64,000 bases of DNA from Candidatus Cryptobacteroides onthequi (GTDB lineage Bacteria > Bacteroidota > Bacteroidia > Bacteroidales > UBA932), in NCBI GenBank assembly GCA_018066125.1, contig JAGHSA010000008.1, positions 1-64,000 of the forward strand, read 5' to 3'. Positions within the stretch are counted from its first letter, which is position 1, and the number at the start of each line of letters is the position of its first letter. A program made the position numbers and the translations under genes. Of this stretch, positions 33,405 through 42,094 are shown one piece after another. Below the pieces are notes generated by a model, which saw only the letters and a program-made list of their open reading frames with translations, did not search any database and was not told where the DNA came from.

Positions 33405-35426
33405 TTACCAGATAACCACTCTTTCCTCTTCAGGTCTGTACATTGCATCGCCTTCCTTGATGCCGAATGCCTCGAAGAAGGTGCTGAGGTTGCGGACAGA
33501 TACATTCACGCGGTTCTCGCCGATCGAGTGCACGTCGATGAGGGTACGGCGCTGTTTCTCCTGGTCGGTGATGTTCTGAGCCCATACGTTGGCGTATCCG
33601 AGATAGAATCTCTGTTCTGCGGTGAAGCCGTCTATAGGAGCCGGGTGATTGCCTGCGAATGAATTCTGGAGGGCTGTGTAGGCGATGCGAAGACCGCCCT
33701 GGTCAGCGATGTTCTCGCCGAGGGTGGCAGCGCCGTTGGCATTGAGGCCCGGAAGGATCTCTACCTGGTTGAACTGCTCCACGAGCTTCTGTGCCATGAC
33801 TGTGAATGCCTGTGCGTCAGCCTCTGTCCACCAGTTGTTCATGTTGCCGTCCTTGTCGAAGAGGCGTCCCTGATCGTCGAATCCGTGGGTCATCTCGTGG
33901 CTGATCACCACTCCGATGGCGCCGTAGTTCACGGCATCGTCAGCGTCAGAGTTGTAGAATGGCGGCTGGAGGATACCTGCAGGGAAGCAGATCTCGTTGG
34001 TGGTAGGGTTGTAGTATGCATTGACGGTCTGAGGACTCATGCCCCATTTCTCCTTGTCAACCGGCTTGCCGAGCTCGCTCATGTTGTCTGCGATGTACCA
34101 TGCGGAAGCGTTGCGGAGGTTGTCATAGTAGCTCATCTCAGGGTCGATCTGGAGGTCTGAGTAGTCTTTCCACTTGTCAGGGTAGCCGATCTTGATGGTG
34201 AATGCGGAGAGTTTCTCCTGAGCCTTGGCCTTGGTCTCGTCACTCATCCATTCGAGTGCTGCGACATGCTGGCCGAGTGCTGTCTGGATATTCTTCACGA
34301 TCTCGAGCATGCGCTGCTTGTCCTGCTCAGGAAAGTACTTTGCCACGTACATCTGGCCCACAGCCTCGCCGAGGATGCTGTTAGGGACATTCATGGCTCT
34401 CTTCCACCTAGGCTTCTGCTCCTGTACTCCGGACATCTGCTTTGAGAAGAAGTCGAATGATGCCTCGGTGAAGTCGTCGCTGAGGCTTCCGCATGCGTCA
34501 CTCAGGAGCTGTGCCTGGAGGAGATGCCTGAGCTTGGCACCATCGATGGTCTTGAACATCTCGTTCAGGGCCTGGAGATATGAAGGCTGCTCCACGATGA
34601 GCTTAGGCTGTGCCGGGATACCCATCTCTGACATGTATGTGCCGAGCATGAGTGCTGGGTATGCTGCACAAAGCTCGTCGCTGGACATAGGGTTGTACTG
34701 TGCCTCGATGTCGCGCTGCTGCACCATTGACCAGAATGGCACCGCTATGGCCATTTCCATGTCGAAGGCATCCTGAGCCCTTGTCTGAGGCTCTGACATG
34801 CCTGCGAGTGTGAAGATCCTGGTGAGGAATGCGAGGTAACCCTCTCTGAGGGCCTGATTCTCCGGAAGGAGATAGTAGTCTCGGTTGCCCATGGCAAGTC
34901 CGCTCTCGCCTACGTAGAGGATGTTGTTGTTGCTGTCCATCATGTCAGCGCCTACATAGCCGCCCCAAAGGCCGCCGACGCCGGCTTTGTTGAGCTTGGC
35001 TACGGCCTTGATGTAGCTCTCCACATCACACACAGCCTCAAGCTCTTCGAGGTATGGCTTCACTGGAGCCGCACCCTCGGCGTTGAGCCTGGTGGAGTCG
35101 AGACCCATGGTGTAGAGATCGGAAATCTTCTGCTCCACAGTGCCTTTCTTTGCCTTGACGTCTGCGAGGCCCTGGAAGAGCTCGTTGAGGCGGATCTCGT
35201 TGTTCTCGCGGAGAACATCGAACGAGCCGTAGCGTGAGTATTCAGGCTTGAGAGGATTGTTCTTCTGCCATCCTCCTGTGGCGTACTGGTAGAAGTCTGC
35301 ACCTGGTGCAACGAGTGTATCGAGGTTTGCCAGGTCGATGGCCGGCACGGCCTCATGCTGAGGCTGGGTAGCGCATCCGGCCGCTGTGAGTGCGGTCATG
35401 GCCATGATGATGAGTTTCTTTTTCAT
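33405..35426 (-). CDS. M13 (neprilysin-type) zinc metallopeptidase lipoprotein
   Basis: A 673-residue peptidase of family M13 with a lipobox (TAAGC, Cys18). The zinc site is HEMTH near residue 510 (VISHEMTHGFDDQG), with the downstream glutamate in ENIADQGG and substrate-binding NAYYNPTTNEICFPAGIL-like sequence upstream of it. It cuts small peptides, probably at the outer membrane or in the periplasm. It is first in a likely operon with the modified lipoprotein and the radical SAM enzyme, so a role in maturing or clearing that lipoprotein should be considered. Confidence 0.94.
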   Translation of the reverse strand: MKKKLIIMAMTALTAAGCATQPQHEAVPAIDLANLDTLVAPGADFYQYATGGWQKNNPLKPEYSRYGSFDVLRENNEIRLNELFQGLADVKAKKGTVEQKISDLYTMGLDSTRLNAEGAAPVKPYLEELEAVCDVESYIKAVAKLNKAGVGGLWGGYVGADMMDSNNNILYVGESGLAMGNRDYYLLPENQALREGYLAFLTRIFTLAGMSEPQTRAQDAFDMEMAIAVPFWSMVQQRDIEAQYNPMSSDELCAAYPALMLGTYMSEMGIPAQPKLIVEQPSYLQALNEMFKTIDGAKLRHLLQAQLLSDACGSLSDDFTEASFDFFSKQMSGVQEQKPRWKRAMNVPNSILGEAVGQMYVAKYFPEQDKQRMLEIVKNIQTALGQHVAALEWMSDETKAKAQEKLSAFTIKIGYPDKWKDYSDLQIDPEMSYYDNLRNASAWYIADNMSELGKPVDKEKWGMSPQTVNAYYNPTTNEICFPAGILQPPFYNSDADDAVNYGAIGVVISHEMTHGFDDQGRLFDKDGNMNNWWTEADAQAFTVMAQKLVEQFNQVEILPGLNANGAATLGENIADQGGLRIAYTALQNSFAGNHPAPIDGFTAEQRFYLGYANVWAQNITDQEKQRRTLIDVHSIGENRVNVSVRNLSTFFEAFGIKEGDAMYRPEEERVVIW

Positions 35427-35498
35427 ATAGTTTGATCAGTTGATATCAGAGCAGGTTCTCGCGGGATTTGGTTTCTCGCCTGGCTGTTTTCTGCGTCG

Positions 35499-35506
35499 CA
35501 AAGATA
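35499..35506 (-). promoter_or_regulatory. -7 promoter box of the M13 peptidase operon
   Basis: Minus-strand TATCTTTG, a perfect match, giving a leader of roughly 70 bases before ATG 35426. Confidence 0.5.
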
Positions 35507-35515
35507 CATATTATT

Positions 35516-35638
35516 GGGAAATAATGTCGCTGACTCCGTCTCGTCGGTGATTGCTGCCATCTGTCCTGTCCTCAGGCTTCCGTTGCGCTCTGCAAGAACG
35601 TAGGCAATGGCTTCCTCTATGGTATATCTTTTGATGCT
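35516..35638 (-). pseudogene. Possible remnant of a helix-turn-helix protein gene
   Basis: A 41-codon minus-strand stretch reads like protein, with the core YTIEEAIAYVLAERNGSLRT and RTGQMAAITDE. It resembles the winged-helix opening of several Bacteroidetes DNA-binding proteins. There is no start codon, and the frame continues as low-complexity sequence to a stop at the next gene. It may be a decayed fragment or a coincidence. Confidence 0.25.
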
Positions 35639-35659
35639 GTGCGGAGGAAAACAGTCATC

Positions 35660-36085
35660 ATGAAAAGAATCATTTCAACCCTATTCGCGGCGCTTCTCAT
35701 ATCAGCTGCCGCATTTGCCCAGGATGAGAAGAAGGAGTCCGACAGCAATCAATGTCCTGTGATGAGATGCACGATATCGACATCCATAGACGGACCGAAG
35801 TTCGAGATGGTTGCCCGTCCTGAAGGACAGGATACTCCGTTCAGGCTGAACAAGGAGACTGGTGAGGTCTGGGCGTTCTTCAACGACAAGAAATACGTGA
35901 TAGGCTTCGAGGAATCAGAGAATACCGTGATCATACCCGGCGAGAACAACTTCCAGCTTGTTCTGACCGGCGGTACTGATGTTTATCTGATGAACATCCC
36001 ATCCGGTGAGGTCTGGTATCTCAAGCCTGGCACCATCCTCTCCTACAAAGGTGCACGTTTCGTCCTGCCAAAGACGGTGAATTAG
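35660..36085 (+). CDS. Small exported protein with two beta repeats
   Basis: A 141-residue exported protein (signal peptide MKRIISTLFAALLISAAAFAQ). The mature part carries a twofold motif: FRLNKETGEVWAFF near 71 and YLMNIPSGEVWYLK near 113. This is the TG-x-VW pattern of short beta-hairpin repeats common in small Bacteroidetes proteins. Function unknown. A -7-like TATATCTTTTG lies about 30 bp upstream. ATG 35660 was chosen because the signal peptide begins there. Confidence 0.65.
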   Translation: MKRIISTLFAALLISAAAFAQDEKKESDSNQCPVMRCTISTSIDGPKFEMVARPEGQDTPFRLNKETGEVWAFFNDKKYVIGFEESENTVIIPGENNFQLVLTGGTDVYLMNIPSGEVWYLKPGTILSYKGARFVLPKTVN

Positions 36086-36213
36086 TACTTTGGGTGACCT
36101 CCCTTCATCCATGCCATGGCGTAGTGTCTGAGACCGGCACCTCTGTGGGCCTATGCGTTTTTGACATGAAAAGAGGCATTATCATGGCATTTTTCAATAT
36201 GTCGCTGCGAGGG

Positions 36214-36366
36214 ATTTTGGCAAGTTTCGTTTTTGCGGATGTGCCCTACAGTATGCTGAAATGAGGGTTGGCAGAAACAGACCCCACCTGCAGCTGCCTT
36301 TGTTTCTGCTGACCTGCCTTACAGGTATCTGTATTGGGGGCGCACAAAAACAGTCCCTGCCAAAAC
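36214..36366 (+). repeat. 153-bp palindromic element, copy B
   Basis: Same length and internal offsets as copies A and C; about 86% identical to copy C without gaps by hand alignment (21 mismatches). Imperfect terminal inverted repeats: ATTTTGGCAAGTTTCGTTTT with its partner ending TGCCAAAAC. Inner stem CAGAAACA/TGTTTCTG at offsets 58-65/87-94. Motif TGCCCTACAGTATGCTG starts at offset 28 and ACCTGCCTTACAGGTAT at offset 98. It lies in the 858-bp gene-free interval 36086-36943. Confidence 0.88.
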
Positions 36367-36500
36367 TGTTCGTGTCTAATCCATTTTTTGTTCAAGCGGG
36401 TCATGGTCTTGACCCGTTAGAACAAATATGAGAATTATCAGCAGCAGGTGGCTGATGTGGTGGACTTATGCCGCCCAGAGCTGCGGCAGGGGCGGCCCGA

Positions 36501-36706
36501 GCCGAGGCGGATACGGAAAGCCACTTGCTCCCGGTTCGCAGCGGCTGCTTCGGCATCGGAAGAGCCTGTCGCGGCTAACTCCTCCTTTTAGTCTGCTTCG
36601 CAGCCTAACGTTCGTCAGACAAAAGCCGCTCCCGGGCGGCTCTTCCGACACCTCAGCTTTTCCGCCGCTGCTCCAGGTCGCCGCGTGACTTCCCGTATCC
36701 GGCTCT
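36501..36706. repeat. GC-rich imperfect palindrome of about 206 bp
   Basis: Arms pair around a centre near 36603: 36502-36524 (containing GGATACGG) with 36685-36705 (CCGTATCC), 36556-36565 (CGGAAGAGCC) with 36639-36648, and TTTTAGTCTG (36587-36596) with CAGACAAAA (36616-36624). Small ORFs across it are by-products of the repeat. The nearby hairpin CGGGTCA/TGACCCG at 36397-36416 lies outside it. Confidence 0.7.
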
Positions 36707-36723
36707 TTTGTCGTGCCGTGTGG

Positions 36724-36857
36724 GGCTGAAGGTCCGTGGAACCGATGGTGCCGCCCAATAGCTGCGGAGGTAAAGCCCCTGCGGCGGGCATTGCGGAGCT
36801 CATTTCTGCCCGCAAAGGGGCTTTCCCGCAGTCGCGGATGGGGCGGCAGTTTCAGCC
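36724..36857. repeat. GC-rich palindrome of 134 bp
   Basis: Nested complementary arms: GGCTGAA/TTCAGCC at the ends, GCCGCCC/GGGCGGC, AAAGCCCCT/AGGGGCTTT and GGGC/GCCC near the centre. The segment CCCCTGCGGCGGGCATTGCG (start 36776) has a close relative on the minus strand at 49165-49186, beside copy C of the 153-bp element. Confidence 0.75.
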
Positions 36858-36930
36858 GTGAAAACGGCGAATACGCGTCTGTGAATACAGCGAATCAACA
36901 GCAGGCAGTATCCATTTCAGGGAAATCCCT

Positions 36931-36938
36931 TATTTTTG
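36931..36938 (+). promoter_or_regulatory. -7 promoter box of the beta-helix gene
   Basis: TATTTTTG, a perfect match, ending 6 bases before ATG 36944. It supports that start and a leaderless message. Confidence 0.55.
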
Positions 36939-36943
36939 TAGGC

Positions 36944-38425
36944 ATGAAACAGACCATCTTACGATACACCCTCGTGGCAGTCGCAATATTTTCGCTTGCA
37001 ATCACTGTCAGCGCCAGAAAGGTTCAGCCGGCTCCTGGCATCAAGAACGCCTTTGACTATGGATTCAGGCCTGGCAATTCGGCCGAAGCAAACACCAGGG
37101 CACTCCAGGCCGCTCTTGACGGTGGCGGAAATGTGCAGGTCATTGTGCCCGGCACATATGACTTATGCCGCACCATCCTTCTGGACTCTGATACGAGGCT
37201 CGATTTCGGAGCCGGTGTCTACCTGCGCAAGGCCGTGGACAAGGATGGAAACAACGCATCCTATGTGTTCATGAACCGCGGTGCTTCGGACGGTACATGG
37301 AACGAGAATATCGTCATCCATGACCTGAACCTCTCCTGCAACGGTCTGGAGGTCAAGACACAGCATCCTGTATTCGGCATGAACGGACATCTGGCGTTCC
37401 TGCATGTCAGGAATCTCGAGATAGATGGTTTCACGATGATGGATGGCACATCCAGGACCTATGTCATACATGTTGTGGGATTTGAGGGTGTGCGCATAAG
37501 CAGGGTGCATATCGAGGGCATGAAGGATGCCATCCACTTCTCGAACGGCCGCAAGTTCGTGATCCGCGACTGTATCTTCAAGACCTACGACGACCCGCTC
37601 GCCTTCAATGCGCATGACTACCTTGATTACCTGCCGGAATACGGCTGGATCGAGGACGGAGTGGTGGAGAACTGCTACGACCTTGCGGATCCGGAGAATG
37701 GTACAACGGGCTTTTTCTGCCGCATCCTTGCCGGAGCGTGGCGCGACTGGGAGAGCGGGATGGAGTTCCAGCGCGGCGACACAGTCGTCAGCGACGGCCG
37801 CATCTATCGCGTTCTGGGTCCTGCGGACAAAAAGATCTATACCTCGACCGTGCAGCCGACCTTCGCCCAGGGGGAACAGACGCTTCCCGATGGCGTGACC
37901 TGGAAGATGCTGCAGGACCACGGGATAGTCTATGGCGTGGGTTGCCGCAATATCCATTTCAAGGACATCTTCCTGCAGAAGCCGCGCAAGATCGCATTCC
38001 AGATACATTTCGACAAGGATCAATACTCGCGCAGCTATTATCCGGATTCGGCCCCGCCCGTTCAGGAGAATATGGTGTTTGAGAACATCTTCATTCAGGC
38101 TCCTATCCAGCAGCTCGTCAAGGCCAAGACTCCGATCAACAACTTCAAGCTGATCAACAGCATGCTCAACGGCAGCGAGATCTTTCTCTATGACATGGGG
38201 GAGGGCCTGCATTATGACACGACCCATGTGCTGATGATGGGCACCACGTTTGCGGGTGACGGACATAACAACATCGTGCGCGCATCGCCGACGCGACCTG
38301 TCGATGTCAAGATCATCGGGAGCGTGATAGAGGGGAAGGATTTCTCCGCTGCAGTCCGCAATGTAAAGGTGCTTGAATCCGACATCAAACTTGAAGAAAC
38401 CACATCAGAGCACGAGCCGCTGTAG
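36944..38425 (+). CDS. Exported right-handed beta-helix protein, GH28/pectate-lyase-like
   Basis: A 493-residue exported protein with a parallel beta-helix fold. The opening NAFDYGFRPG...NTRALQAALDGGG is the usual pectate-lyase superfamily start. The rungs HIEGMKDAIHF and FKTYDDPLAFN resemble the GH28 aspartate motifs, with a conserved DD pair. The GHG and RIK motifs of true polygalacturonases are missing. An insert rich in aromatic residues (about 260-310) interrupts the helix. It probably cuts or binds an acidic plant or host glycan. The longer reading from 36713 runs through the palindromic block and is not real. Confidence 0.8.
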   Translation: MKQTILRYTLVAVAIFSLAITVSARKVQPAPGIKNAFDYGFRPGNSAEANTRALQAALDGGGNVQVIVPGTYDLCRTILLDSDTRLDFGAGVYLRKAVDKDGNNASYVFMNRGASDGTWNENIVIHDLNLSCNGLEVKTQHPVFGMNGHLAFLHVRNLEIDGFTMMDGTSRTYVIHVVGFEGVRISRVHIEGMKDAIHFSNGRKFVIRDCIFKTYDDPLAFNAHDYLDYLPEYGWIEDGVVENCYDLADPENGTTGFFCRILAGAWRDWESGMEFQRGDTVVSDGRIYRVLGPADKKIYTSTVQPTFAQGEQTLPDGVTWKMLQDHGIVYGVGCRNIHFKDIFLQKPRKIAFQIHFDKDQYSRSYYPDSAPPVQENMVFENIFIQAPIQQLVKAKTPINNFKLINSMLNGSEIFLYDMGEGLHYDTTHVLMMGTTFAGDGHNNIVRASPTRPVDVKIIGSVIEGKDFSAAVRNVKVLESDIKLEETTSEHEPL

Positions 38426-38432
38426 CCTGAGA

Positions 38433-38469
38433 GGCGGCGTGTGAAACGCGAGCCGTTTGATCTTTTTTT
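38433..38469 (+). terminator. Weak intrinsic terminator after the beta-helix gene
   Basis: Interrupted stem GGC-G-GCGT/ACGC-GA-GCC (38433-38454), then a T7 run at 38462-38468. The stem is imperfect and the T run is 8 bases away, so the call is tentative. Confidence 0.35.
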
Positions 38470-38471
38470 GG

Positions 38472-38479
38472 TAATTTTG
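38472..38479 (+). promoter_or_regulatory. -7 promoter box of the fRMsr gene
   Basis: TAATTTTG, a perfect match, 24 bases before ATG 38503. Confidence 0.45.
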
Positions 38480-38502
38480 GGGAAAATATTTGAGCGACGC
38501 TT

Positions 38503-38973
38503 ATGTCTATGGAAATTGAAATGACGGCCAAGGCGCAGAGGTATGCGACTCTGCTCTCTCAGGCACTATCACTCGCGGAAGGCGAGTCCGATGCCATCGC
38601 GGTGATGGCCAACCTCTCGGCTCTGGTACACAGGGAGTTTGGATTCTGGTGGACAGGATTCTATATCGTCAGGGGCGGGGAACTGGTGCTCGGGCCATTT
38701 CAGGGACCTGTGGCGTGCATGCATATCGCCAAAGGGCGGGGAGTGTGCGGCACTTCATGGGCCGAGGGCAGGACCGTGGTCGTCCCGGACGTGGAAGAAT
38801 TTCCAGGCCATATCGCATGCAGCAGCGAGTCCCGCAGCGAGATCGTCGTGCCTGTCCGCCAGGGCGGAAGAGTGGTGGCTGTGCTGGACATCGACAGCGA
38901 GAAACTTGCCACATTCGATGAGGTGGATGCTCAGTGGCTGGAGAAAATCGTGGAGGCTGTCCCTTCGCTATAG
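38503..38973 (+). CDS. msrC: Free methionine-(R)-sulfoxide reductase (GAF fold)
   Basis: A 156-residue single GAF-domain enzyme that reduces free methionine-R-sulfoxide in the cytoplasm. The three cysteines of the family are present at C72, C82 and C106 (GPVACMHIAKGRGVCG, GHIACSSESRSE), with the same spacing (10 and 24) as C84/C94/C118 of the E. coli enzyme. FWWTGFY and ESRSEIVVP are also typical. It is a stand-alone gene with its own promoter and full length for the family. Confidence 0.93.
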   Translation: MSMEIEMTAKAQRYATLLSQALSLAEGESDAIAVMANLSALVHREFGFWWTGFYIVRGGELVLGPFQGPVACMHIAKGRGVCGTSWAEGRTVVVPDVEEFPGHIACSSESRSEIVVPVRQGGRVVAVLDIDSEKLATFDEVDAQWLEKIVEAVPSL

Positions 38974-39010
38974 GATAAAACGTCTCATTCAGTAGTATCT
39001 GTCATTGCTT

Positions 39011-42000
39011 ATGAAGTATATCCAACGAATACTGTCGGCAGCATCTCTGCTGCTGTCTCTCTGCCTTTCACCTGTCGTCTCTGCCCAGAATTACGACAAG
39101 CAGGCACCTCTGACGCTTCTCAACCGCTCGGTTCTCGACAGGAGCCGCAAGGCCATCCAGCGTGACGACATCTCGACACGCTCTGCCATCATGAGGCTGG
39201 TGCTTGAGGCCGATCAGCTGATGCAGCATCCTGTGCCGTCGCCGACAGCCAGTGACACACGTGTGCTGAAGACTGTGTGCAGCGAGGCCAGAACCCTCGG
39301 CGAGGCTTACTATCTCACCGGTCAGGAGAAATATGCAGCCAGAGTATATGACTATATCAGGCCATGGCTGACCGATCCTGCCACCCGCATCCCGCCGCAA
39401 CTGCCTGCGTCCACAGACTTCGCAGCGATGAGCGACATCGTCGACATGCTCGACGGCTATCTGCTCACAGATGGCTCAAAGGCATGGAACAGCACGGACG
39501 ATGCTGCCATGAGGCAATGGTTTGATGATCTGCTGCAATGGCTCAGGGGAGATGAGATGACCGAAAGGATGAAACAGGCTGACGACTGTCAGGGCCTGGG
39601 ATACGACATGCTTCTCACAGCATCGAAGACCTTCTTCGAAAGAGAATGGCTTCATGAGATGAAAGTGTTCGTCGATGCCACGACAAAGGCACGCCTGGAC
39701 AGGGTACTTGCTGCCGACGGCAGAGTGATGATCGGCACTGACAATACTGTCCTGGACGAAACCGAGCACCTTGTCACTATCGTGAGAATGGCCCTCATGG
39801 CAGAGAAGGCCGGATCCAACCTGTGGCTGTACGAGACAAAGAATGGCGGAAGCATAAGACAGTCCATCGAGTGGCTGGGCGATCGTCTGCTCGGCGACAC
39901 GGAATGGGAGAAGAGCGGCGATGCCAAGAGCATAGTCCGCAACTACACATATATACTGCTCAGCGCAGCATGTCCTCTCGCAAGCAAGAAACTCTGCGAG
40001 GAGCGCCTGAACTCATTCGCAGAAAAGGTCAGAGGGATAGAGGACGTAAGTACTCTTTCATATCAGCTGACCACTCCTGTCGTATACGGTACATTGCTGA
40101 GCGATGAAGATTTCTTCGATATAGTCAACCTCGACACTCCCGGCCTGGAGACTGTGAAAGCCGATGTCATATCGGGAGATATATCCACAGCCAAGAGTGA
40201 ATTCGTCTCATACCTGCGCCACCGTGAGTACCGCTTCGACTGGAACAATGCCGACAACAGCAGAGACAACGGCAGTTATGATATCAATGAGGTGACCAAC
40301 ACTGTGAACAATCTTCTGCTGGGCGAGCAGTTTGGAGACACTGTCATCTGGACACGCAACAACACACCTCTGGAATATGAGGAATGGCCTTGGGGCCTGA
40401 GCCGTCACCAGTACTGGATAGGTCTGGGCAGAGCGTACAGAGACACAGGCGATGAGCGGTATGCCCGTGCTTTCGTCAGCCAGCTGAACAGCTGGATCGA
40501 CCAGTCGCCGCTGCCTGACTACGATGCCAAGATAGACTATTCCCGCTGGCGTACAATAGAGGCTGGAATCCGTACCCTGGGAGCGTGGCCTATGGCGTAT
40601 CTGTACTTCCTCCAGTCACCGAGCTTTGATGACGAGAGCCTGTTCCTGATGATGAAGTCGTTCTATGAGCACGCCATCCATCTGAGGAAGCATCACCGCA
40701 CAAACAACTGGCTCTCGATGGAGATGAACGGCCTGATGCATATAGCACTGATGTTCCCAGAATTCAAGGAGTCGGCTCAATGGGCTAAATATGCCGGTGA
40801 CAAGATATACCATGAGACCGAAGTGCAGGTATATCCTGACGGGGCGCAGGTGGAACTGACACCGGGCTACCACGGTGCTGCGCTGAGCAATTTCCTCGGC
40901 CTGTATTCGATAGCCCAGGCCACCGGATATGAGGGCCTTCCGAAGAACTTCAGCAAGAAACTGGAGAATATGTACAGCTACTATGTGAAGATAGTGTCCC
41001 CATCGGGTGAGGTGCCTGCTGTCAATGATTCGGGATGGAATGATGCCCGTACATCTCTTTCCCAGGGCTTCGGCCTGTTCCCAGATCGTACAGATTTCCA
41101 GTATATCGCCACCAATGGCATGGAAGGGACAAAGCCGTCATTCACCTCGGCATGGATGCCGTGGGCCGGCTGGTATATGATGCGGTCCGGATGGGGGAAA
41201 GACGATCTGTACTCTCATTTCGAGGTGGGTCCGTATTCTCCGGGTCACCAGCATGAAGATAAACTCTCGCTTATTCTATATGCCTATGGCAGGAGGCTGA
41301 TCACAGAGGGCGGCACCTATTCATACGATACCTCCGACTGGCGCAGATACATCCTCTCGGCCCGTGCGCACAATGAAAGCAAGGTGGACGGCAAGTACCA
41401 GAACCGCCATGACTACGAGCCGGAAGAAGACCTGGAATACTCTCGTGAACCCATGGCAAACCGCTGGGTGAGCAATGACGACTGCGATTTCGGCGAAGGC
41501 TGGTATGACGAGGGTTTCGGCGATGAAGCCGGCAGGGATGACCGCAATGTAGAGCAGTATCGCGCCCTGACATTCATCAAGGACAGATACTGGATACTGT
41601 TCGACATCTTCACTCCAAAAGACGAGGCGCCGCACCGGTACGACAGTTATTTCCACTTCAATACCGACAGATACATCAAGGCTGGCAACTGTGTGATGTC
41701 GGATGACGAAGGTGCGAACATCGCCATCATACCATTGCGCTCTGACACGGAAGTCGAAGTCATTTGCGGTCAGAAGGAGCCGGAGCTCCAGGGCTGGATA
41801 CCTCAGTGGACCGAGGATGGTTACATCTACAACCCTGTAGCCACTCCGACTTTCAGCTGCAATGAGCCAGGACAGAGCGTGTCTGCATATATTCTCTATC
41901 CTCTGAAGCCGGGCGAGAAAAATCCGGTGAAGTCGGTTGGCATGAAAGGCGGCACCATCGTTGTGCGTTTCGCCGATGGCGGGAAAGACCGCATAACCTT

Positions 42001-42076
42001 CTCTGTCGAGGGCAAGAGGCTGAAGACTCTCTCCTTCAGATCGAAGAGCAGGCGGTTCTCAATCCTCGCGGACTGA
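39011..42076 (+). CDS. Exported protein with alginate-lyase-like and heparinase II/III-like halves
   Basis: A 1021-residue exported protein. Residues 25-330 form an alpha-toroid of the alginate lyase (AlgL, PL5) type (RTLGEAYYLTGQEKYA, IVDMLDGYLL), but the expected catalytic NNHGTWY region reads DDCQGLGYDM. Residues 370-1015 form a second toroid plus beta-sandwich of the heparinase II/III type (NWLSMEMNGL, YSPGHQHEDKLSLILYAYGR, ARAHNESKVDG), with the usual His and Tyr residues. It should cleave uronic-acid polysaccharides by elimination, with the front half possibly only binding. The start is ATG 39011; the upstream TTG is not needed. Confidence 0.8.
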   Translation: MKYIQRILSAASLLLSLCLSPVVSAQNYDKQAPLTLLNRSVLDRSRKAIQRDDISTRSAIMRLVLEADQLMQHPVPSPTASDTRVLKTVCSEARTLGEAYYLTGQEKYAARVYDYIRPWLTDPATRIPPQLPASTDFAAMSDIVDMLDGYLLTDGSKAWNSTDDAAMRQWFDDLLQWLRGDEMTERMKQADDCQGLGYDMLLTASKTFFEREWLHEMKVFVDATTKARLDRVLAADGRVMIGTDNTVLDETEHLVTIVRMALMAEKAGSNLWLYETKNGGSIRQSIEWLGDRLLGDTEWEKSGDAKSIVRNYTYILLSAACPLASKKLCEERLNSFAEKVRGIEDVSTLSYQLTTPVVYGTLLSDEDFFDIVNLDTPGLETVKADVISGDISTAKSEFVSYLRHREYRFDWNNADNSRDNGSYDINEVTNTVNNLLLGEQFGDTVIWTRNNTPLEYEEWPWGLSRHQYWIGLGRAYRDTGDERYARAFVSQLNSWIDQSPLPDYDAKIDYSRWRTIEAGIRTLGAWPMAYLYFLQSPSFDDESLFLMMKSFYEHAIHLRKHHRTNNWLSMEMNGLMHIALMFPEFKESAQWAKYAGDKIYHETEVQVYPDGAQVELTPGYHGAALSNFLGLYSIAQATGYEGLPKNFSKKLENMYSYYVKIVSPSGEVPAVNDSGWNDARTSLSQGFGLFPDRTDFQYIATNGMEGTKPSFTSAWMPWAGWYMMRSGWGKDDLYSHFEVGPYSPGHQHEDKLSLILYAYGRRLITEGGTYSYDTSDWRRYILSARAHNESKVDGKYQNRHDYEPEEDLEYSREPMANRWVSNDDCDFGEGWYDEGFGDEAGRDDRNVEQYRALTFIKDRYWILFDIFTPKDEAPHRYDSYFHFNTDRYIKAGNCVMSDDEGANIAIIPLRSDTEVEVICGQKEPELQGWIPQWTEDGYIYNPVATPTFSCNEPGQSVSAYILYPLKPGEKNPVKSVGMKGGTIVVRFADGGKDRITFSVEGKRLKTLSFRSKSRRFSILAD

Positions 42077-42094
42077 CAGGCAGAAGCCGCTCCG

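Noticed and set aside
36391..36423. Hairpin CGGGTCA/TGACCCG as a terminator
   Set aside because: The T run lies before the stem on the plus strand and there is no T run after it on either strand.
36428..36815. Small ORFs in the 36.4-36.8 kb block
   Set aside because: They run through GC-rich palindromes, and their translations are low-complexity Arg/Pro/Gly sequence with no export signal or motif.
36713..36943. N-terminal extension of the beta-helix protein
   Set aside because: The extension is translated palindrome. The signal peptide begins at 36944 and a promoter box lies just upstream of it.
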